Counted from the stretch's first letter, positions 25,845 to 34,503 are shown. The stretch: 64,000 nt of DNA from Spirosoma utsteinense (GCF_014282275.1 NZ_VFIA01000005.1:124001-188000), one strand, 5' to 3'. Notes: generated by a model not told the origin, from the sequence alone. Made by a program: numbers and translations.

Positions 25845-27110
25845 ATGAAACTTGGCTCCCTTGCTCTGGTACCGCTGTTAATCGGCGTTTTATGTTCGGC
25901 CAATCGGTTCGATCCGGCTCTAGTCTCCTTCCGTGCCGGTGCCGACGCGGCTCTGCCAACCGGTGAGAAACCGAAGCCAGCGCTTATGACGGGTGCCGAC
26001 CAGATCACGGCTTACCTGCCTTACCTCAAGGGAAAACGTATCGGCATGGTCGTTAACCAGACATCGATTATTGGCAGCAAACCCAGCGTCGATAGTCTGG
26101 TAAGCCTGGGCGTCAACATCGTCACTGTTTTCGGACCGGAACACGGGTTTCGGGGCAACGCCAGCAACGGCGCAAAAGTAGATGATGCTGTCGATGCCAA
26201 AACCGGTATTCCGGTGGTTTCGCTGTACGGCAAAAACAGAAAGCCATCCAAAGAGCAACTGGCCAACATCGACCTGTTGATCTTCGACATTCAGGACGTA
26301 GGTTGCCGATTTTACACCTACATCAACACGCTCAACCACGTGATGGAAGCCTGCGCCGAAAACAATAAAGAGCTGATGATTCTGGACCGGCCCAACCCGA
26401 ACGGTTTTATCGTTGATGGGCCGATTCTGGAAGATCATCTGTATTCGGGCATCGGGATGCACCGCATCCCCATAACCCACGGCTGCACGATTGCCGAATT
26501 TGCCCGGATGATCAACGGCGAAGGCTGGGGTGGCGTCGCTAAAACGAAACCGTGCAAACTCCGTATCATCAAAATGGCTAATTACACCCACGATACGCCG
26601 TATACGTTGCCTGTGCTGCCTTCGCCCAACCTGAACACCCAGCAGTCCATAATGCTATATCCGAGCATCTGTCTGTTTGAAGGAACCATCGTTAGTCAGG
26701 GCCGTGGTACCCACATGCCTTTCACCGTTTTGGGTGCCCCCGCCCTGAAGGGAAAGTATCCGTTCTCGTTCAAACCCGTCAGCCTCAAAGGCATGAGCGA
26801 AACGCCCCTCCACCAGGACACCGATTGCTACGGGCTGGACCTGCGAAACTACGATACCAGCCTCTTTCGCAAAACCCGGCAGCTCAACCTGAAATGGATG
26901 ATGGATCTTTACAACGCCTACCCCGACAAAGCCCGCTTCTTCGACATGAGCTACAGCAGGCAAATGAACAATTTCGATAAGTTGGCCGGTACCGAAAATC
27001 TGAAACAGCAAATCATAGCGGGCAAGTCCGAAAAAGAAATTCGCCAAAGCTGGGAGCCGGGTTTGACGGCTTATAAGCAGATGCGCAAGAAGTATTTGAT
27101 TTATAAATAG
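25845..27110 (+). CDS. namZ: DUF1343 exo-beta-N-acetylmuramidase (NamZ-like)
   Basis: This 421-residue protein has an N-terminal signal segment (MKLGSLALVPLLIGVLCSA) and a full DUF1343 domain: GKRIGMVVNQTS, VTVFGPEHGFRGNA, IDLLIFDIQDVGCRFYTYI, LDRPNPNG and LPVLPSPNLNT. DUF1343 is now known as the GH171 NamZ family, which removes N-acetylmuramic acid from the non-reducing end of peptidoglycan fragments in cell-wall recycling. It is probably periplasmic. It lies 64 nt after permease 6 with no clear terminator between, so it might share that transcript. The family is firm; the gene name follows the family. Confidence 0.85.
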   Translation: MKLGSLALVPLLIGVLCSANRFDPALVSFRAGADAALPTGEKPKPALMTGADQITAYLPYLKGKRIGMVVNQTSIIGSKPSVDSLVSLGVNIVTVFGPEHGFRGNASNGAKVDDAVDAKTGIPVVSLYGKNRKPSKEQLANIDLLIFDIQDVGCRFYTYINTLNHVMEACAENNKELMILDRPNPNGFIVDGPILEDHLYSGIGMHRIPITHGCTIAEFARMINGEGWGGVAKTKPCKLRIIKMANYTHDTPYTLPVLPSPNLNTQQSIMLYPSICLFEGTIVSQGRGTHMPFTVLGAPALKGKYPFSFKPVSLKGMSETPLHQDTDCYGLDLRNYDTSLFRKTRQLNLKWMMDLYNAYPDKARFFDMSYSRQMNNFDKLAGTENLKQQIIAGKSEKEIRQSWEPGLTAYKQMRKKYLIYK

Positions 27111-27196
27111 TATAGTACTGCCCATACCGGTTAGGTAGCCATCTCGCTAAACTAATATCCATTTTATCCGTAAAACATACTTTATATCAATTTTTA

Positions 27197-27233
27197 CCTT
27201 GTAAATAGAACACATTGTGTTAGATTTACAAGG
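27197..27233 (+). promoter_or_regulatory. 37-bp dyad overlapping the ribosome binding site of the AAA gene
   Basis: The outer arms CCTTGTAAAT and ATTTACAAGG are perfect, and the inner arms AACACA and TGTGTT are perfect; only an AG/AG pair between them is unpaired. The dyad ends on the base before the ATG and includes the AAGG that would serve as ribosome binding site. It suggests an operator or an RNA hairpin that hides the start. Confidence 0.65.
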
Positions 27234-28415
27234 ATGATCACTAGAACTGCTCAGAACGAAATAACTCAGTTGCTGGATGAATTTCCGGCTGTTGGTATTT
27301 TGGGGCCTCGCCAGGTTGGAAAAACAACACTGTCCGAAACCATTGCAACCGCCTTTAGCCCAGACCCGATTTATCTGGATTTAGAGAGCCCGGGGGATCA
27401 GGCCAAATTAAGCGATCCTGAAGCGTACTTTGAACTCAACAAGGGAAAGCTCATCATTCTTGACGAAATCCAGCGCGTCCCCGAACTGTTTTCCATTCTG
27501 CGCGGAGTGATCGACCGTCGACGTCGGCAGGGGTTCCGAACAGGTCAGTTCCTGATTTTGGGCTCCGCGTCACTGGATTTACTAAAGCAGGCTTCAGAAT
27601 CGCTGGCAGGTCGTATCGCCTACAAAGAACTGCCGGGTCTCACCGTTCCTGAACTGCCCATTCAGACCTTAACAGAACAGGACAAGCTCTGGCTCAGAGG
27701 TGGATTCCCGGATAGTTTTCTGGCCCAAAATGACACAGCCAGCCTACGCTGGCGATTAAACTTCATCGCTACCTATCTGGAACGGGACGTCCCCCAATTT
27801 GGCCCGCGCATACCTGCTATGACCTTACGTCGACTCTGGACAATGCTGGCCCACAGTCAGGGAGGGCAGCTAAACGTCGCTCAGTTGGGCGGCAACCTCG
27901 ATATAGCCGGGCCAACCGCTAAGCGATACATTGAGTTACTGGAAGATTTACTGCTTATCCGCACGATTCGTCCGTGGTCGGGTAATGTGGGCAAACGGCT
28001 GGTAAAATCGCCTAAAGTCTATATCCGGGATAGCGGCCTGACGCACGCCCTCCTGAATATCAGTTCGTTGGATGATTTGTTAGGGCATCCGGTTGTTGGA
28101 GCCAGTTGGGAAGGATTTGTTATGGAAAATCTATTGGCCTGTTTGCCGGTTGGTATGACACCCTGGTTCTACCGGACGGCTGCCGGGGCAGAAATTGATC
28201 TGGTACTTGAACAGGGAATAAATCAACGGTACGCCATCGAAATCAAACGGTCGTTAGCCCCGTCGCTGTCAAAAGGCTTTTATCTGGGTTGCGAAGATAT
28301 TGGTGCCACCAAACGGTTTCTGGTCTATCCCGGCACGGAGCGTTATCCTATTTCCAACGGGGTAACTGCCATACCGCTTATTGACATGATGAAGGAATTG
28401 AGCGCCCGAAACTAA
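27234..28415 (+). CDS. AAA ATPase with DUF4143 (nuclease-like) C-terminus
   Basis: The product has 393 residues. The N-terminal ATPase domain has Walker A (GPRQVGKTT, about 24-32) and Walker B (KLIILDEIQRVPELF). The C-terminal DUF4143 domain contains a PD-(D/E)xK-like core (GAEIDLVLEQG, then YAIEIKRS). Such two-domain proteins are common and often mobile in bacteria and archaea, but their function is not settled; DNA repair, defence or toxin-like roles have been proposed. The gene stands alone behind a striking palindrome. The AT-rich leader differs from its neighbours, which may hint at acquisition. Confidence 0.85.
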   Translation: MITRTAQNEITQLLDEFPAVGILGPRQVGKTTLSETIATAFSPDPIYLDLESPGDQAKLSDPEAYFELNKGKLIILDEIQRVPELFSILRGVIDRRRRQGFRTGQFLILGSASLDLLKQASESLAGRIAYKELPGLTVPELPIQTLTEQDKLWLRGGFPDSFLAQNDTASLRWRLNFIATYLERDVPQFGPRIPAMTLRRLWTMLAHSQGGQLNVAQLGGNLDIAGPTAKRYIELLEDLLLIRTIRPWSGNVGKRLVKSPKVYIRDSGLTHALLNISSLDDLLGHPVVGASWEGFVMENLLACLPVGMTPWFYRTAAGAEIDLVLEQGINQRYAIEIKRSLAPSLSKGFYLGCEDIGATKRFLVYPGTERYPISNGVTAIPLIDMMKELSARN

Positions 28416-28436
28416 GAGCCCTTCATTTTGTGTTCG

Positions 28437-28444
28437 TACCTTTG
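28437..28444 (+). promoter_or_regulatory. TACCTTTG -7 box for mnmA
   Basis: This matches the TAnnTTTG consensus and lies 71 nt before the mnmA ATG, downstream of the AAA gene stop. A -33 TTTG at the usual distance is not clear. Confidence 0.45.
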
Positions 28445-28492
28445 TGCGTCGCTTCCAACCACGAGCGGCACAGGCAAAAAACACTAAAATCG

Positions 28493-28509
28493 CGGGGCTT
28501 TGAACCCCG
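28493..28509 (+). promoter_or_regulatory. GC hairpin in the mnmA leader
   Basis: CGGGG and CCCCG enclose a 7-nt loop, and the stem ends 6 nt before the mnmA ATG, over the place where a ribosome would bind. It may modulate translation. Confidence 0.35.
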
Positions 28510-28515
28510 GCAGAT

Positions 28516-29661
28516 ATGAGCAAACACGGACGAATTCTGGTCGCCATGAGTGGCGGCATTGACTCTTCGCTGGCAGCGGTCATGCTCCACGAAGAAGGCT
28601 ATGAGGTCATCGGTATGACCATGAAAACCTGGGACTATGCCTCCTCCGGCGGTACCAAAAAAGAAACGGGCTGCTGCAGTCTCGACAGCATCAACGACGC
28701 CCGGAACATTGCCGTCAACCTAGGCTTTCCGCACTACATTCTCGATATCCGTGAAGAGTTCGGCGATGCCGTGATCAATCATTTTACGGGCGAATACCTC
28801 GAAGGCCGCACCCCCAACCCCTGCGTCATGTGCAACACCCACATCAAATGGGATGCGCTGCTGCGCCGGGCCGACCGGCTCGACTGCGAATCCATCGCGA
28901 CGGGTCACTACGCCCACATCCGGGAGGAAAATGGCCGGCATATTATTTCCAAAGGCGTCGATACGCTGAAAGACCAGTCGTATGTGCTGTGGGGCGTGTC
29001 GCAGGAGAGCCTGAGCCGGACAAAATTGCCGTTGGGCCACCTTCGTAAAGCCCAGATTCGGGATATGGCTACCGACCGGGGTTTTATGGAACTCGTTACA
29101 AAATCGGAATCCTACGAGATCTGCTTCGTACCCGACAATGATTATCGGGGTTTCCTGAAACGGCGCGTTCCGGGTTTACAGGCTGAAGTGGCAGGCGGTA
29201 ACTTCGTGATGGAAGGCACCGGCAAAGTCATGGGCAAACATGAGGGCTACCCATTCTATACCATTGGCCAGCGGAAAGGGCTGGGCATGGCGTTCGGTCA
29301 GCCTATGTTCGTGACCGAAATTCGTAAAGACACGAACGAAGTGGTGCTGGGCGTCGACAAAGACCTGTTCCGTGACGGGATGATCGTGAGTAAACTGAAT
29401 CTGCAAAAATATTCCAGCATCGTGGGTCCCATGGAAACGGTCACGAAAGTGCGGTATAAAGACGCGGGCACACCGGCTACAATTTCGGAGAAAGACGGCA
29501 TAATAGAGGTCTTATTCCACGAAGGCGTATCAGCCATTGCGCCCGGACAGGCCGCCGTATTCTACGAAGGCGACGACGTAATTGGTGGTGGCTGGATCAT
29601 GAAAAGCTTCCGTCAGGGCGATACTCACTGGGCACCCATCGCCGAAGCGGCTCTGGTTTAA
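28516..29661 (+). CDS. mnmA: tRNA-specific 2-thiouridylase MnmA
   Basis: This 381-residue protein is the usual length for MnmA. The PP-loop ATPase motif SGGIDSS is at 12-18, the catalytic cysteine segment NPCVMCN at 101-107, and the second catalytic Cys at about 203 in YEICFVPDND. It adenylates and thiolates C2 of the wobble uridine in tRNA for Lys, Glu and Gln, taking sulfur from a persulfide relay. It is a single gene with its own -7 box, leader hairpin and downstream terminator. It contains both catalytic cysteines and looks fully functional. Confidence 0.96.
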   Translation: MSKHGRILVAMSGGIDSSLAAVMLHEEGYEVIGMTMKTWDYASSGGTKKETGCCSLDSINDARNIAVNLGFPHYILDIREEFGDAVINHFTGEYLEGRTPNPCVMCNTHIKWDALLRRADRLDCESIATGHYAHIREENGRHIISKGVDTLKDQSYVLWGVSQESLSRTKLPLGHLRKAQIRDMATDRGFMELVTKSESYEICFVPDNDYRGFLKRRVPGLQAEVAGGNFVMEGTGKVMGKHEGYPFYTIGQRKGLGMAFGQPMFVTEIRKDTNEVVLGVDKDLFRDGMIVSKLNLQKYSSIVGPMETVTKVRYKDAGTPATISEKDGIIEVLFHEGVSAIAPGQAAVFYEGDDVIGGGWIMKSFRQGDTHWAPIAEAALV

Positions 29662-29679
29662 CCTGATTTTATACGTCAG

Positions 29680-29714
29680 AAACAGCTCGCCTGGAATTCC
29701 TGAGCGGGCTGTTT
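29680..29714 (+). terminator. Intrinsic terminator after mnmA
   Basis: AAACAGCTCGC (29680-29690) pairs with GCGGGCTGTTT (29704-29714) with one G-T pair. The stem ends in a short T-run 50 nt after the stop. Confidence 0.7.
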
Positions 29715-29715
29715 G

Positions 29716-29799
29716 TATCCTGGAGGGCCACGTCCGGGTTTAGGGGATCACTTCTTCATTCCCAGACGTGGCCGCTGGTGCGCCAGCCCGGCCAGGATA
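29716..29799. repeat. Nested inverted repeat in mnmA/DUF1080 gap
   Basis: TATCCTGG (29716-29723) pairs with CCAGGATA (29792-29799), and GGCCACGTC (29726-29734) with GACGTGGCC (29765-29773). A small GCTGG/CCAGC hairpin lies on the right side. CCAGGATACAT is repeated directly just after it. No coding potential is seen here. Confidence 0.6.
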
Positions 29800-29888
29800 C
29801 ATACTCCACCAGGATACATGTATCAGTATGGAATCTTTTTTTCTACTTTGCCTGTATAAACAGGGCTCCATTTGTCACTAAAGTCAGC

Positions 29889-30575
29889 ATGAGAAAAACC
29901 TTATATGTTGCGTTCGTTCTTTTGGGCTTATCCGCGTACACCCTGGCGCAGGGCGTTCCCAAAGGCCACCCCAATACCAATACAACAGGTTGGAAACCAC
30001 TCTTCGAATCTGACCTGTCAGACGCCGGATTTCCTAAAGGGATATGGACAATGTCGGAAGGTGTGCTGACCGCCAGCGCCGACAAAACTATCTGGACGGC
30101 TCAGCCTTATGAAGACTTTGTGCTGGATCTGCAATTCCAGACTGCTGACGGAACCAACAGTGGAGTCGTCGTTCATTGCAGCGACACCACCAACTGGATT
30201 CCCAACTCGGTCGAAATTCAGATCGCCGACGATTTTGCCCAGAAATGGGCTGAGTCGCCTAAAAACTGGCAGTGTGGTGCGCTGTTCGGTCATCAGGCAC
30301 CAACAAAAAGCCTCGTTAAAAAGCCCGGCGAATGGAATCGCTACACCGTGACCTGCCAGGGCAAGATGATCTATATCGTTCTCAACAATCAGTTGATCAA
30401 TACCATTGATCTTGCTCAATTCACATCGGCGAAGAAGAATCCCGATGGGTCCGATGTGCCGGAATGGCTCAACAAACCCGCTGCCGAACTACCGTTGCGC
30501 GGGTTTATCGGCTTACAGGGCAAACATGCCGGAGCGCCGATTTACTTCCGAAACATGAAGATCAAGCCGTTGTAA
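29889..30575 (+). CDS. DUF1080 protein (3-keto-disaccharide hydrolase domain)
   Basis: From ATG 29889 the product has 228 residues and begins with a signal peptide (MRKTLYVAFVLLGLSAYTLAQ); the open frame reaches 29778 but that part lacks signal-peptide character. The mature part is a concanavalin-like beta-sandwich of the DUF1080 type: GWKPLFES-DLSDA, DFVLDLQFQTADGTNSGVVVH, EIQIADDF, WNRYTVTCQGK and LRGFIGLQGKH. DUF1080 proteins include hydrolases of 3-keto-glycosides. It is a single exported gene. It might work with the GMC oxidoreductase and sugar isomerase genes at 43.5-46.2 kb. Confidence 0.85.
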   Translation: MRKTLYVAFVLLGLSAYTLAQGVPKGHPNTNTTGWKPLFESDLSDAGFPKGIWTMSEGVLTASADKTIWTAQPYEDFVLDLQFQTADGTNSGVVVHCSDTTNWIPNSVEIQIADDFAQKWAESPKNWQCGALFGHQAPTKSLVKKPGEWNRYTVTCQGKMIYIVLNNQLINTIDLAQFTSAKKNPDGSDVPEWLNKPAAELPLRGFIGLQGKHAGAPIYFRNMKIKPL

Positions 30576-30582
30576 AGCCGCA

Positions 30583-30637
30583 CGTACCGCTGACTTCAGT
30601 CCGCATGAGTAAAATGCGGACTGAAGTCAGCGGTACG
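30583..30637. terminator. Perfect 24-bp inverted repeat after the DUF1080 gene
   Basis: The arms at 30583-30606 and 30614-30637 are exact reverse complements around a 7-nt loop. It begins 8 nt after the stop codon and has no T-run. Confidence 0.75.
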
Positions 30638-30675
30638 GGGCGAACCCAACGGTGCGACTCTGTTGTTCTTGCCGT

Positions 30676-30930
30676 ATGTCAGATGATCTGCAAACCCGCC
30701 ACAGTCACGCCCTACCCGAGCTTCGTTTTTCGCTCAACCTGCTGTATGTCGGGCGTTTTTTGCTGGGTATGAACCAAACGCCTTCGGTAGACCTGGACGC
30801 GTTTGATGAACGGATTGAAGATGTAACAGACGAACTCGTTGCCACCGAATTGTTGCACGAAGCGGCTATGCTGGCGGGCGATGTGCTAGCAGCCGACACC
30901 CCGCCATCCCCTCAGGCGGACCTCACATAG
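30676..30930 (+). CDS. Small hypothetical protein
   Basis: From ATG 30676 the product has 84 residues. It is acidic in the second half (DLDAFDERIEDVTDELVATELLHEA) and probably helical. Its end overlaps the convergent GAF gene by 19 nt. I do not recognise a family. An in-frame ATG at 30652 would add eight residues (MRLCCSCR) that look non-coding. Context gives no function. Confidence 0.45.
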   Translation: MSDDLQTRHSHALPELRFSLNLLYVGRFLLGMNQTPSVDLDAFDERIEDVTDELVATELLHEAAMLAGDVLAADTPPSPQADLT

Positions 30931-31448
30931 GCGGCTATTATGGGTTGGATACGGGGCAGAATGGCTTCGATCGCGGCCTTTTCTGTATCCGTCCAGTGGC
31001 GGGGGTGGCCAAACAGGCATGGCTGTAGAATTCCCCACAGTTGATTGTCCTGCTGAACATGCGCATGGATCAGCGCCCGGTGCCCAAATGTTTCTTCTTC
31101 GAACTTTCGATTCAGCACATCAGGCGAAGCCGTTTCAACATCGTCTACATAAACCGACGGTTTCATGTTCAGACCGGCCCGGATGAGCGGATCTTCTGCG
31201 GGCAGATCTGTAGTGTCGGGCTGCCAGTCGGGCTGGATGGTGTTTCGATCAGGAACCCGGTCATTTTTTCGCCAGCAAAAAGCAGTTCGCCCTCGTGCCT
31301 GCTCAGGCTGCCGTACGTACAAAAAACAGCGATCGGCAGTGAGCGCCTGCCCAACATAGTGTACAACCTCCGTCAGCGTATCCGACGGAGAACGATCTTC
31401 AGCGATCAGGGCGTCGATGGCTGTTGATAAGGAATCGATAGTAATCAT
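30912..31448 (-). CDS. GAF domain protein
   Basis: This 178-residue protein looks like a stand-alone GAF domain: ALTADRCFLYVRQPEQARGRTAFCW at 34-58, IRAGLNMKPSVYVDDVETA, and the typical end LIHAHVQQDNQLWGILQPCLFGHPRHWTDTEKAAIEAI. Single GAF proteins bind small ligands or chromophores and signal by partner contact; no output domain is attached. It resembles GAF domains of bacterial photosensor and kinase proteins, but no ligand can be assigned. It is a single gene, convergent to the small protein and divergent from the HAD gene. Confidence 0.75.
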   Translation of the reverse strand: MITIDSLSTAIDALIAEDRSPSDTLTEVVHYVGQALTADRCFLYVRQPEQARGRTAFCWRKNDRVPDRNTIQPDWQPDTTDLPAEDPLIRAGLNMKPSVYVDDVETASPDVLNRKFEEETFGHRALIHAHVQQDNQLWGILQPCLFGHPRHWTDTEKAAIEAILPRIQPIIAAYVRSA

Positions 31449-31567
31449 GTTTGCTTAACTCGCTGGCTCGGGTGGGGGTTTTCCCATTTTCTCACATAGA
31501 TTATCCTGTTTGAACCGATCGTTAGCGGCAAACACCTTTCTTTGTTCTCCAATACAACCGCTCCCGT

Positions 31568-32242
31568 ATGCCTGCACGTCCGTTTGCCGCCCTCTTCGAT
31601 ATGGACGGCGTTTTAGTCGATAACACTGACTTCCACATTAACGCCTGGCTTCAATTTGCTCACCGTCACGGCTTTCCACTCACGAAAGACCAGTACGTTG
31701 CCAATATCAACGGTCGCGTGTCGGCCGACGCCATGGCCTATGTTTTTCAACGGCCCATTGTCGGCGACGAACTAGCTACACTTACCGAAGATAAAGAAGG
31801 CATTTACCGGGAACTGTATGGCCCCCACCTCCAGCCCGCCCCTGGTCTGCTTCCGTTTTTAGATGCCCTCAAAGTGGCCAATGTCAAGCTGGCGGTAGGA
31901 ACATCGGCCCCGGTGAGCAATGTGCACTTTACCCTCGATGGCTTACCCCTGCGGCCCTACTTCGATACGATCGTTGATGCCAGCATGATTCAGCACGGCA
32001 AGCCTAACCCCGAAATTTACCTCACCGCGGCAGAACATGTTGGTGTAGATCCGGCCTATTGTGTTGTGTTCGAGGATGCCTTTGCCGGTATCGAAGCAGG
32101 GTTGCGGGCAGGCATGAACGTGATTGCACTGGCCACCACCCACACCCGGGCTGAACTGGCCGATTCGGGCGCAGCACTGATCGTCGATGACTTTACCAGC
32201 TTAACGGTCGACGCGGTACGGGCACTGACAACCGGGGGGTAA
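31568..32242 (+). CDS. HAD family phosphatase (beta-phosphoglucomutase-like)
   Basis: This 224-residue protein has all four HAD motifs: DMDGVLVDNT with nucleophile D11 and acid D13, VGTSAP, the lysine of GKPNPEIY, and VFEDAFAGIEAGLRAGM. The helical cap between motifs I and II is of the C1 type used by sugar-phosphate phosphatases and beta-phosphoglucomutases. It probably dephosphorylates or isomerises a small phosphosugar in the cytoplasm. It is followed by the agmatine deiminase gene, which has its own promoter, so the two are not necessarily linked. Confidence 0.88.
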   Translation: MPARPFAALFDMDGVLVDNTDFHINAWLQFAHRHGFPLTKDQYVANINGRVSADAMAYVFQRPIVGDELATLTEDKEGIYRELYGPHLQPAPGLLPFLDALKVANVKLAVGTSAPVSNVHFTLDGLPLRPYFDTIVDASMIQHGKPNPEIYLTAAEHVGVDPAYCVVFEDAFAGIEAGLRAGMNVIALATTHTRAELADSGAALIVDDFTSLTVDAVRALTTGG

Positions 32243-32279
32243 TGACGGAAGCGGTTTCCAATGAGCCGCCCGTTTTTTG

Positions 32280-32287
32280 TAGCTTTG
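32280..32287 (+). promoter_or_regulatory. TAGCTTTG -7 box for agmatine deiminase
   Basis: TAGCTTTG fits TAnnTTTG, with TTTCC about 20 nt upstream as a weak -33. Transcription would start near 32295, downstream of the ATG at 32261, which is one reason to prefer the GTG at 32324 as translation start. Confidence 0.45.
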
Positions 32288-32323
32288 TGGGATAAACGTA
32301 CGTCAACACCAACGTCCCGACCC

Positions 32324-33385
32324 GTGAACGCGTCTTCAGAAACGATCCTTACGCCCGCTAAACAGGGCTTTTTCTTCCCTCCCGAATGGCATCCGCATGT
32401 AGCTACCTGGCTTAGCTGGCCCCATACAGAGGCCTCGTGGACCCGGGAGCGGCAGGAACTGATGTTTCCAGCCTACATCGACTTTATCAAAGCCATTGCC
32501 CAAAGCGAGCAGGTCTGTATCAATGCGCATAACGAAACGGTAATGCAGGCGGCCCGGCTGCGGCTGATGCAGGCCGACGCCGATATGAGCCGGATCACGC
32601 TGCTCCCCCACCCAACCAACGATTCATGGTGCCGCGACCACGGCCCTGCCTTTCTCATCAACCCTGAGAAAAAGGAGCGCATGATCGTCAACTGGGGCTA
32701 CAATGCCTGGGGGAACAAATACCCGCCCTTTAACCACGACGATCTCATTCCCATTCAAATCGCCAATTACCGCAAGCTCGACTACGTTACGCCAAACATC
32801 ATTATGGAAGGTGGATCGGTAGAGTTCAACGGGGCCGGAACCGTACTCACGAGCCGGGCCTGTCTGCTCAACCAGAACCGGAACAGCCACCTCACCCAGG
32901 CCGATATCGAGCGGTATCTGTGCGACTATTACGGCGTCAAACAGGTCTTGTGGGTCGAAGAAGGGATCGTTGGAGACGACACCGACGGTCATATCGACGA
33001 TACGGTCCGTTTCGTGAATGAGGATACCGTCCTTGCCGCCTATGAAGCCAATCCCAACGACGCCAACTACCCATTCCTGCAGGAGATTCACCACGAGCTA
33101 CGGACGATGCGGTTGTTGAACGGCAAGCAGCTTACCGTTGTCGAGTTACCCATGCCCGACCCGGTCACAAGTGACGGACTTCGCCTGCCCGCATCGTATG
33201 CCAATTTCCTGATCACCAACGGTGCCGTCATCGTTCCTACCTTCCGCTGCGACAAGGACCAACCTGCGCTGGACATCATCGGGCAGTGCTTCCCCAACCG
33301 CAAAATCATTGGCATCGACTCTACGGATATCGTGTGGGGGTTGGGCAGTTTCCACTGCCTGAGCCAGCAGGAACCAAGCATCTGA
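32324..33385 (+). CDS. Agmatine deiminase family protein
   Basis: From GTG 32324 the product has 353 residues, the usual length; the in-frame ATG at 32261 adds a 21-residue non-conserved stretch and precedes the likely transcription start. Conserved guanidine-deiminase features are GFFFPPEWHPH, WCRDHGPAF, MEGGSVEFNG, DDTDGHIDDTVRF and the catalytic cysteine segment GSFHCLSQQ. The enzyme hydrolyses agmatine to N-carbamoylputrescine and ammonia on the way to putrescine; peptidyl-arginine deiminase activity is the main alternative in this superfamily. No carbamoylputrescine amidase gene lies next to it. Confidence 0.9.
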   Translation: MNASSETILTPAKQGFFFPPEWHPHVATWLSWPHTEASWTRERQELMFPAYIDFIKAIAQSEQVCINAHNETVMQAARLRLMQADADMSRITLLPHPTNDSWCRDHGPAFLINPEKKERMIVNWGYNAWGNKYPPFNHDDLIPIQIANYRKLDYVTPNIIMEGGSVEFNGAGTVLTSRACLLNQNRNSHLTQADIERYLCDYYGVKQVLWVEEGIVGDDTDGHIDDTVRFVNEDTVLAAYEANPNDANYPFLQEIHHELRTMRLLNGKQLTVVELPMPDPVTSDGLRLPASYANFLITNGAVIVPTFRCDKDQPALDIIGQCFPNRKIIGIDSTDIVWGLGSFHCLSQQEPSI

Positions 33386-33388
33386 CCT

Positions 33389-33736
33389 ATGTACGATAAC
33401 AAACTATTTCGGTCGGTAGCCAATACCGACAATGGCGACGTGAGTGGCGAGACCCTGTTCACCTACCATCAGCAAGGGTCGCTCGTCTGGGCCGAGTATG
33501 CGGGTGGGTCGGTCGTAAAAGGATTTCTGATCGCTACCGTGCAGGCTGACCATGGCCTGGATATGCGCTACCAGCACGTCAATCAACGGGGAGAGCTGAT
33601 GACGGGGCGCTGCTACTCGGTACCCGAACACCTGCCCGACGGACGCCTTCGCCTGCACGAAACCTGGCAATGGACCAGTGGCGATCTATCATCGGGCAAG
33701 TCCATCATCGATGAAGTGTTAACCTCAATAGCCTGA
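33389..33736 (+). CDS. Small beta-rich conserved hypothetical protein
   Basis: This 115-residue protein has alternating beta-strands (GETLFTYHQQGSLVWAEYAGG, KGFLIATV, LDMRYQHVNQRGELMTGRCY, GRLRLHETWQWTSGD) suggesting a small lipocalin-like barrel. It has no signal peptide. Similar proteins are sometimes labelled n-acetylglutamate synthase in databases, but no acetyltransferase motif is visible and I would not use that name. It starts 3 nt after the agmatine deiminase stop and 3 nt before the next gene, so it is in an operon with both. Function unknown. Confidence 0.7.
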   Translation: MYDNKLFRSVANTDNGDVSGETLFTYHQQGSLVWAEYAGGSVVKGFLIATVQADHGLDMRYQHVNQRGELMTGRCYSVPEHLPDGRLRLHETWQWTSGDLSSGKSIIDEVLTSIA

Positions 33737-33739
33737 CGC

Positions 33740-34414
33740 ATGCGACTCATTTTTATCGGCCTGATACTGGCGCAAACAGCCTGCTCCCGCCCTGTTACAC
33801 ACATGGCTGAGTTGACGCCCCGCTCGCTGAAGGCCATCAACCTGGAGGAGACCGTAAGTCGGCGTGATGAACTGATGATGGCCTACTCGATGACCAGCTA
33901 CGATGACCAGCATAAAGCCGTTGGCGTTGTCAATGGCGGCTGGGGGGTTGAATCGGTACAGAAAGGGCAGTTCGCGAATGTCCGCACTGCCCAGCCCATC
34001 AACCTGCCCCTGCCCCGAAACGGCCGGATAGTTGCCTCGCTGGTGCTGATCGAAGTGGACGACTACAACCGGGCCAACTCGATGATGGAGCAGGTACGCC
34101 GGGTACATAACATTGTGGCCGGACCAGCCGCCTTGCTGCTAACGGCGACCGAAGTGCTGACGCCCCTGAAATACGTATCGGCCGGACTGGCGGCATCCGG
34201 TATTGGCCTGAAGCTGGTCGATCAGCTGGACGACGATGACCTGCTGGGACAAAGCAGCGTAGAAATCGACGAGGCCGATCTCCGACGTAAAAAGCAGCGG
34301 CTGGTGCGGGTTCCGGCTGTGTTTACGGGCCGAAATCTGCGCGACAATTTCGAGTACCGGCTGGAATACGACATCACCCTGAAAACGGTGAACATCGGAA
34401 CCACCCGCCAATAA
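33740..34414 (+). CDS. Hypothetical lipoprotein
   Basis: This 224-residue protein has a lipoprotein signal peptide (MRLIFIGLILAQTAC, lipid on Cys15). The mature part has beta-strand segments, a hydrophobic alanine-rich stretch at about 125-160 (VAGPAALLLTATEVLTPLKYVSAGLAASGIG, split here by description) and an acidic LVDQLDDDDLLG. No family is recognised. It lies 3 nt after the small beta-rich gene, and a short hairpin follows its stop, so it probably ends the operon that begins with agmatine deiminase. Confidence 0.65.
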   Translation: MRLIFIGLILAQTACSRPVTHMAELTPRSLKAINLEETVSRRDELMMAYSMTSYDDQHKAVGVVNGGWGVESVQKGQFANVRTAQPINLPLPRNGRIVASLVLIEVDDYNRANSMMEQVRRVHNIVAGPAALLLTATEVLTPLKYVSAGLAASGIGLKLVDQLDDDDLLGQSSVEIDEADLRRKKQRLVRVPAVFTGRNLRDNFEYRLEYDITLKTVNIGTTRQ

Positions 34415-34427
34415 GCGCCCGCCTGAA

Positions 34428-34453
34428 TCGTTGTGTAAACAACGAATGTTTTT
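34428..34453 (+). terminator. Short terminator-like hairpin
   Basis: TCGTTGT, GTAA, ACAACGA is followed by ATGTTTTT. It lies 14 nt after the lipoprotein gene stop. Confidence 0.5.
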
Positions 34454-34503
34454 ACTGCCGAATCTGTTTTCCCATCAACCTAAAATCAGTTAATCCCGTC
34501 GCT

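Noticed and set aside
26021-28000. Possibility that the AAA/DUF4143 gene and its neighbours form a defence island
   Set aside because: Only this single gene has a possible defence link; its neighbours are NamZ-like muramidase and mnmA, and no toxin, methylase or integrase is present.
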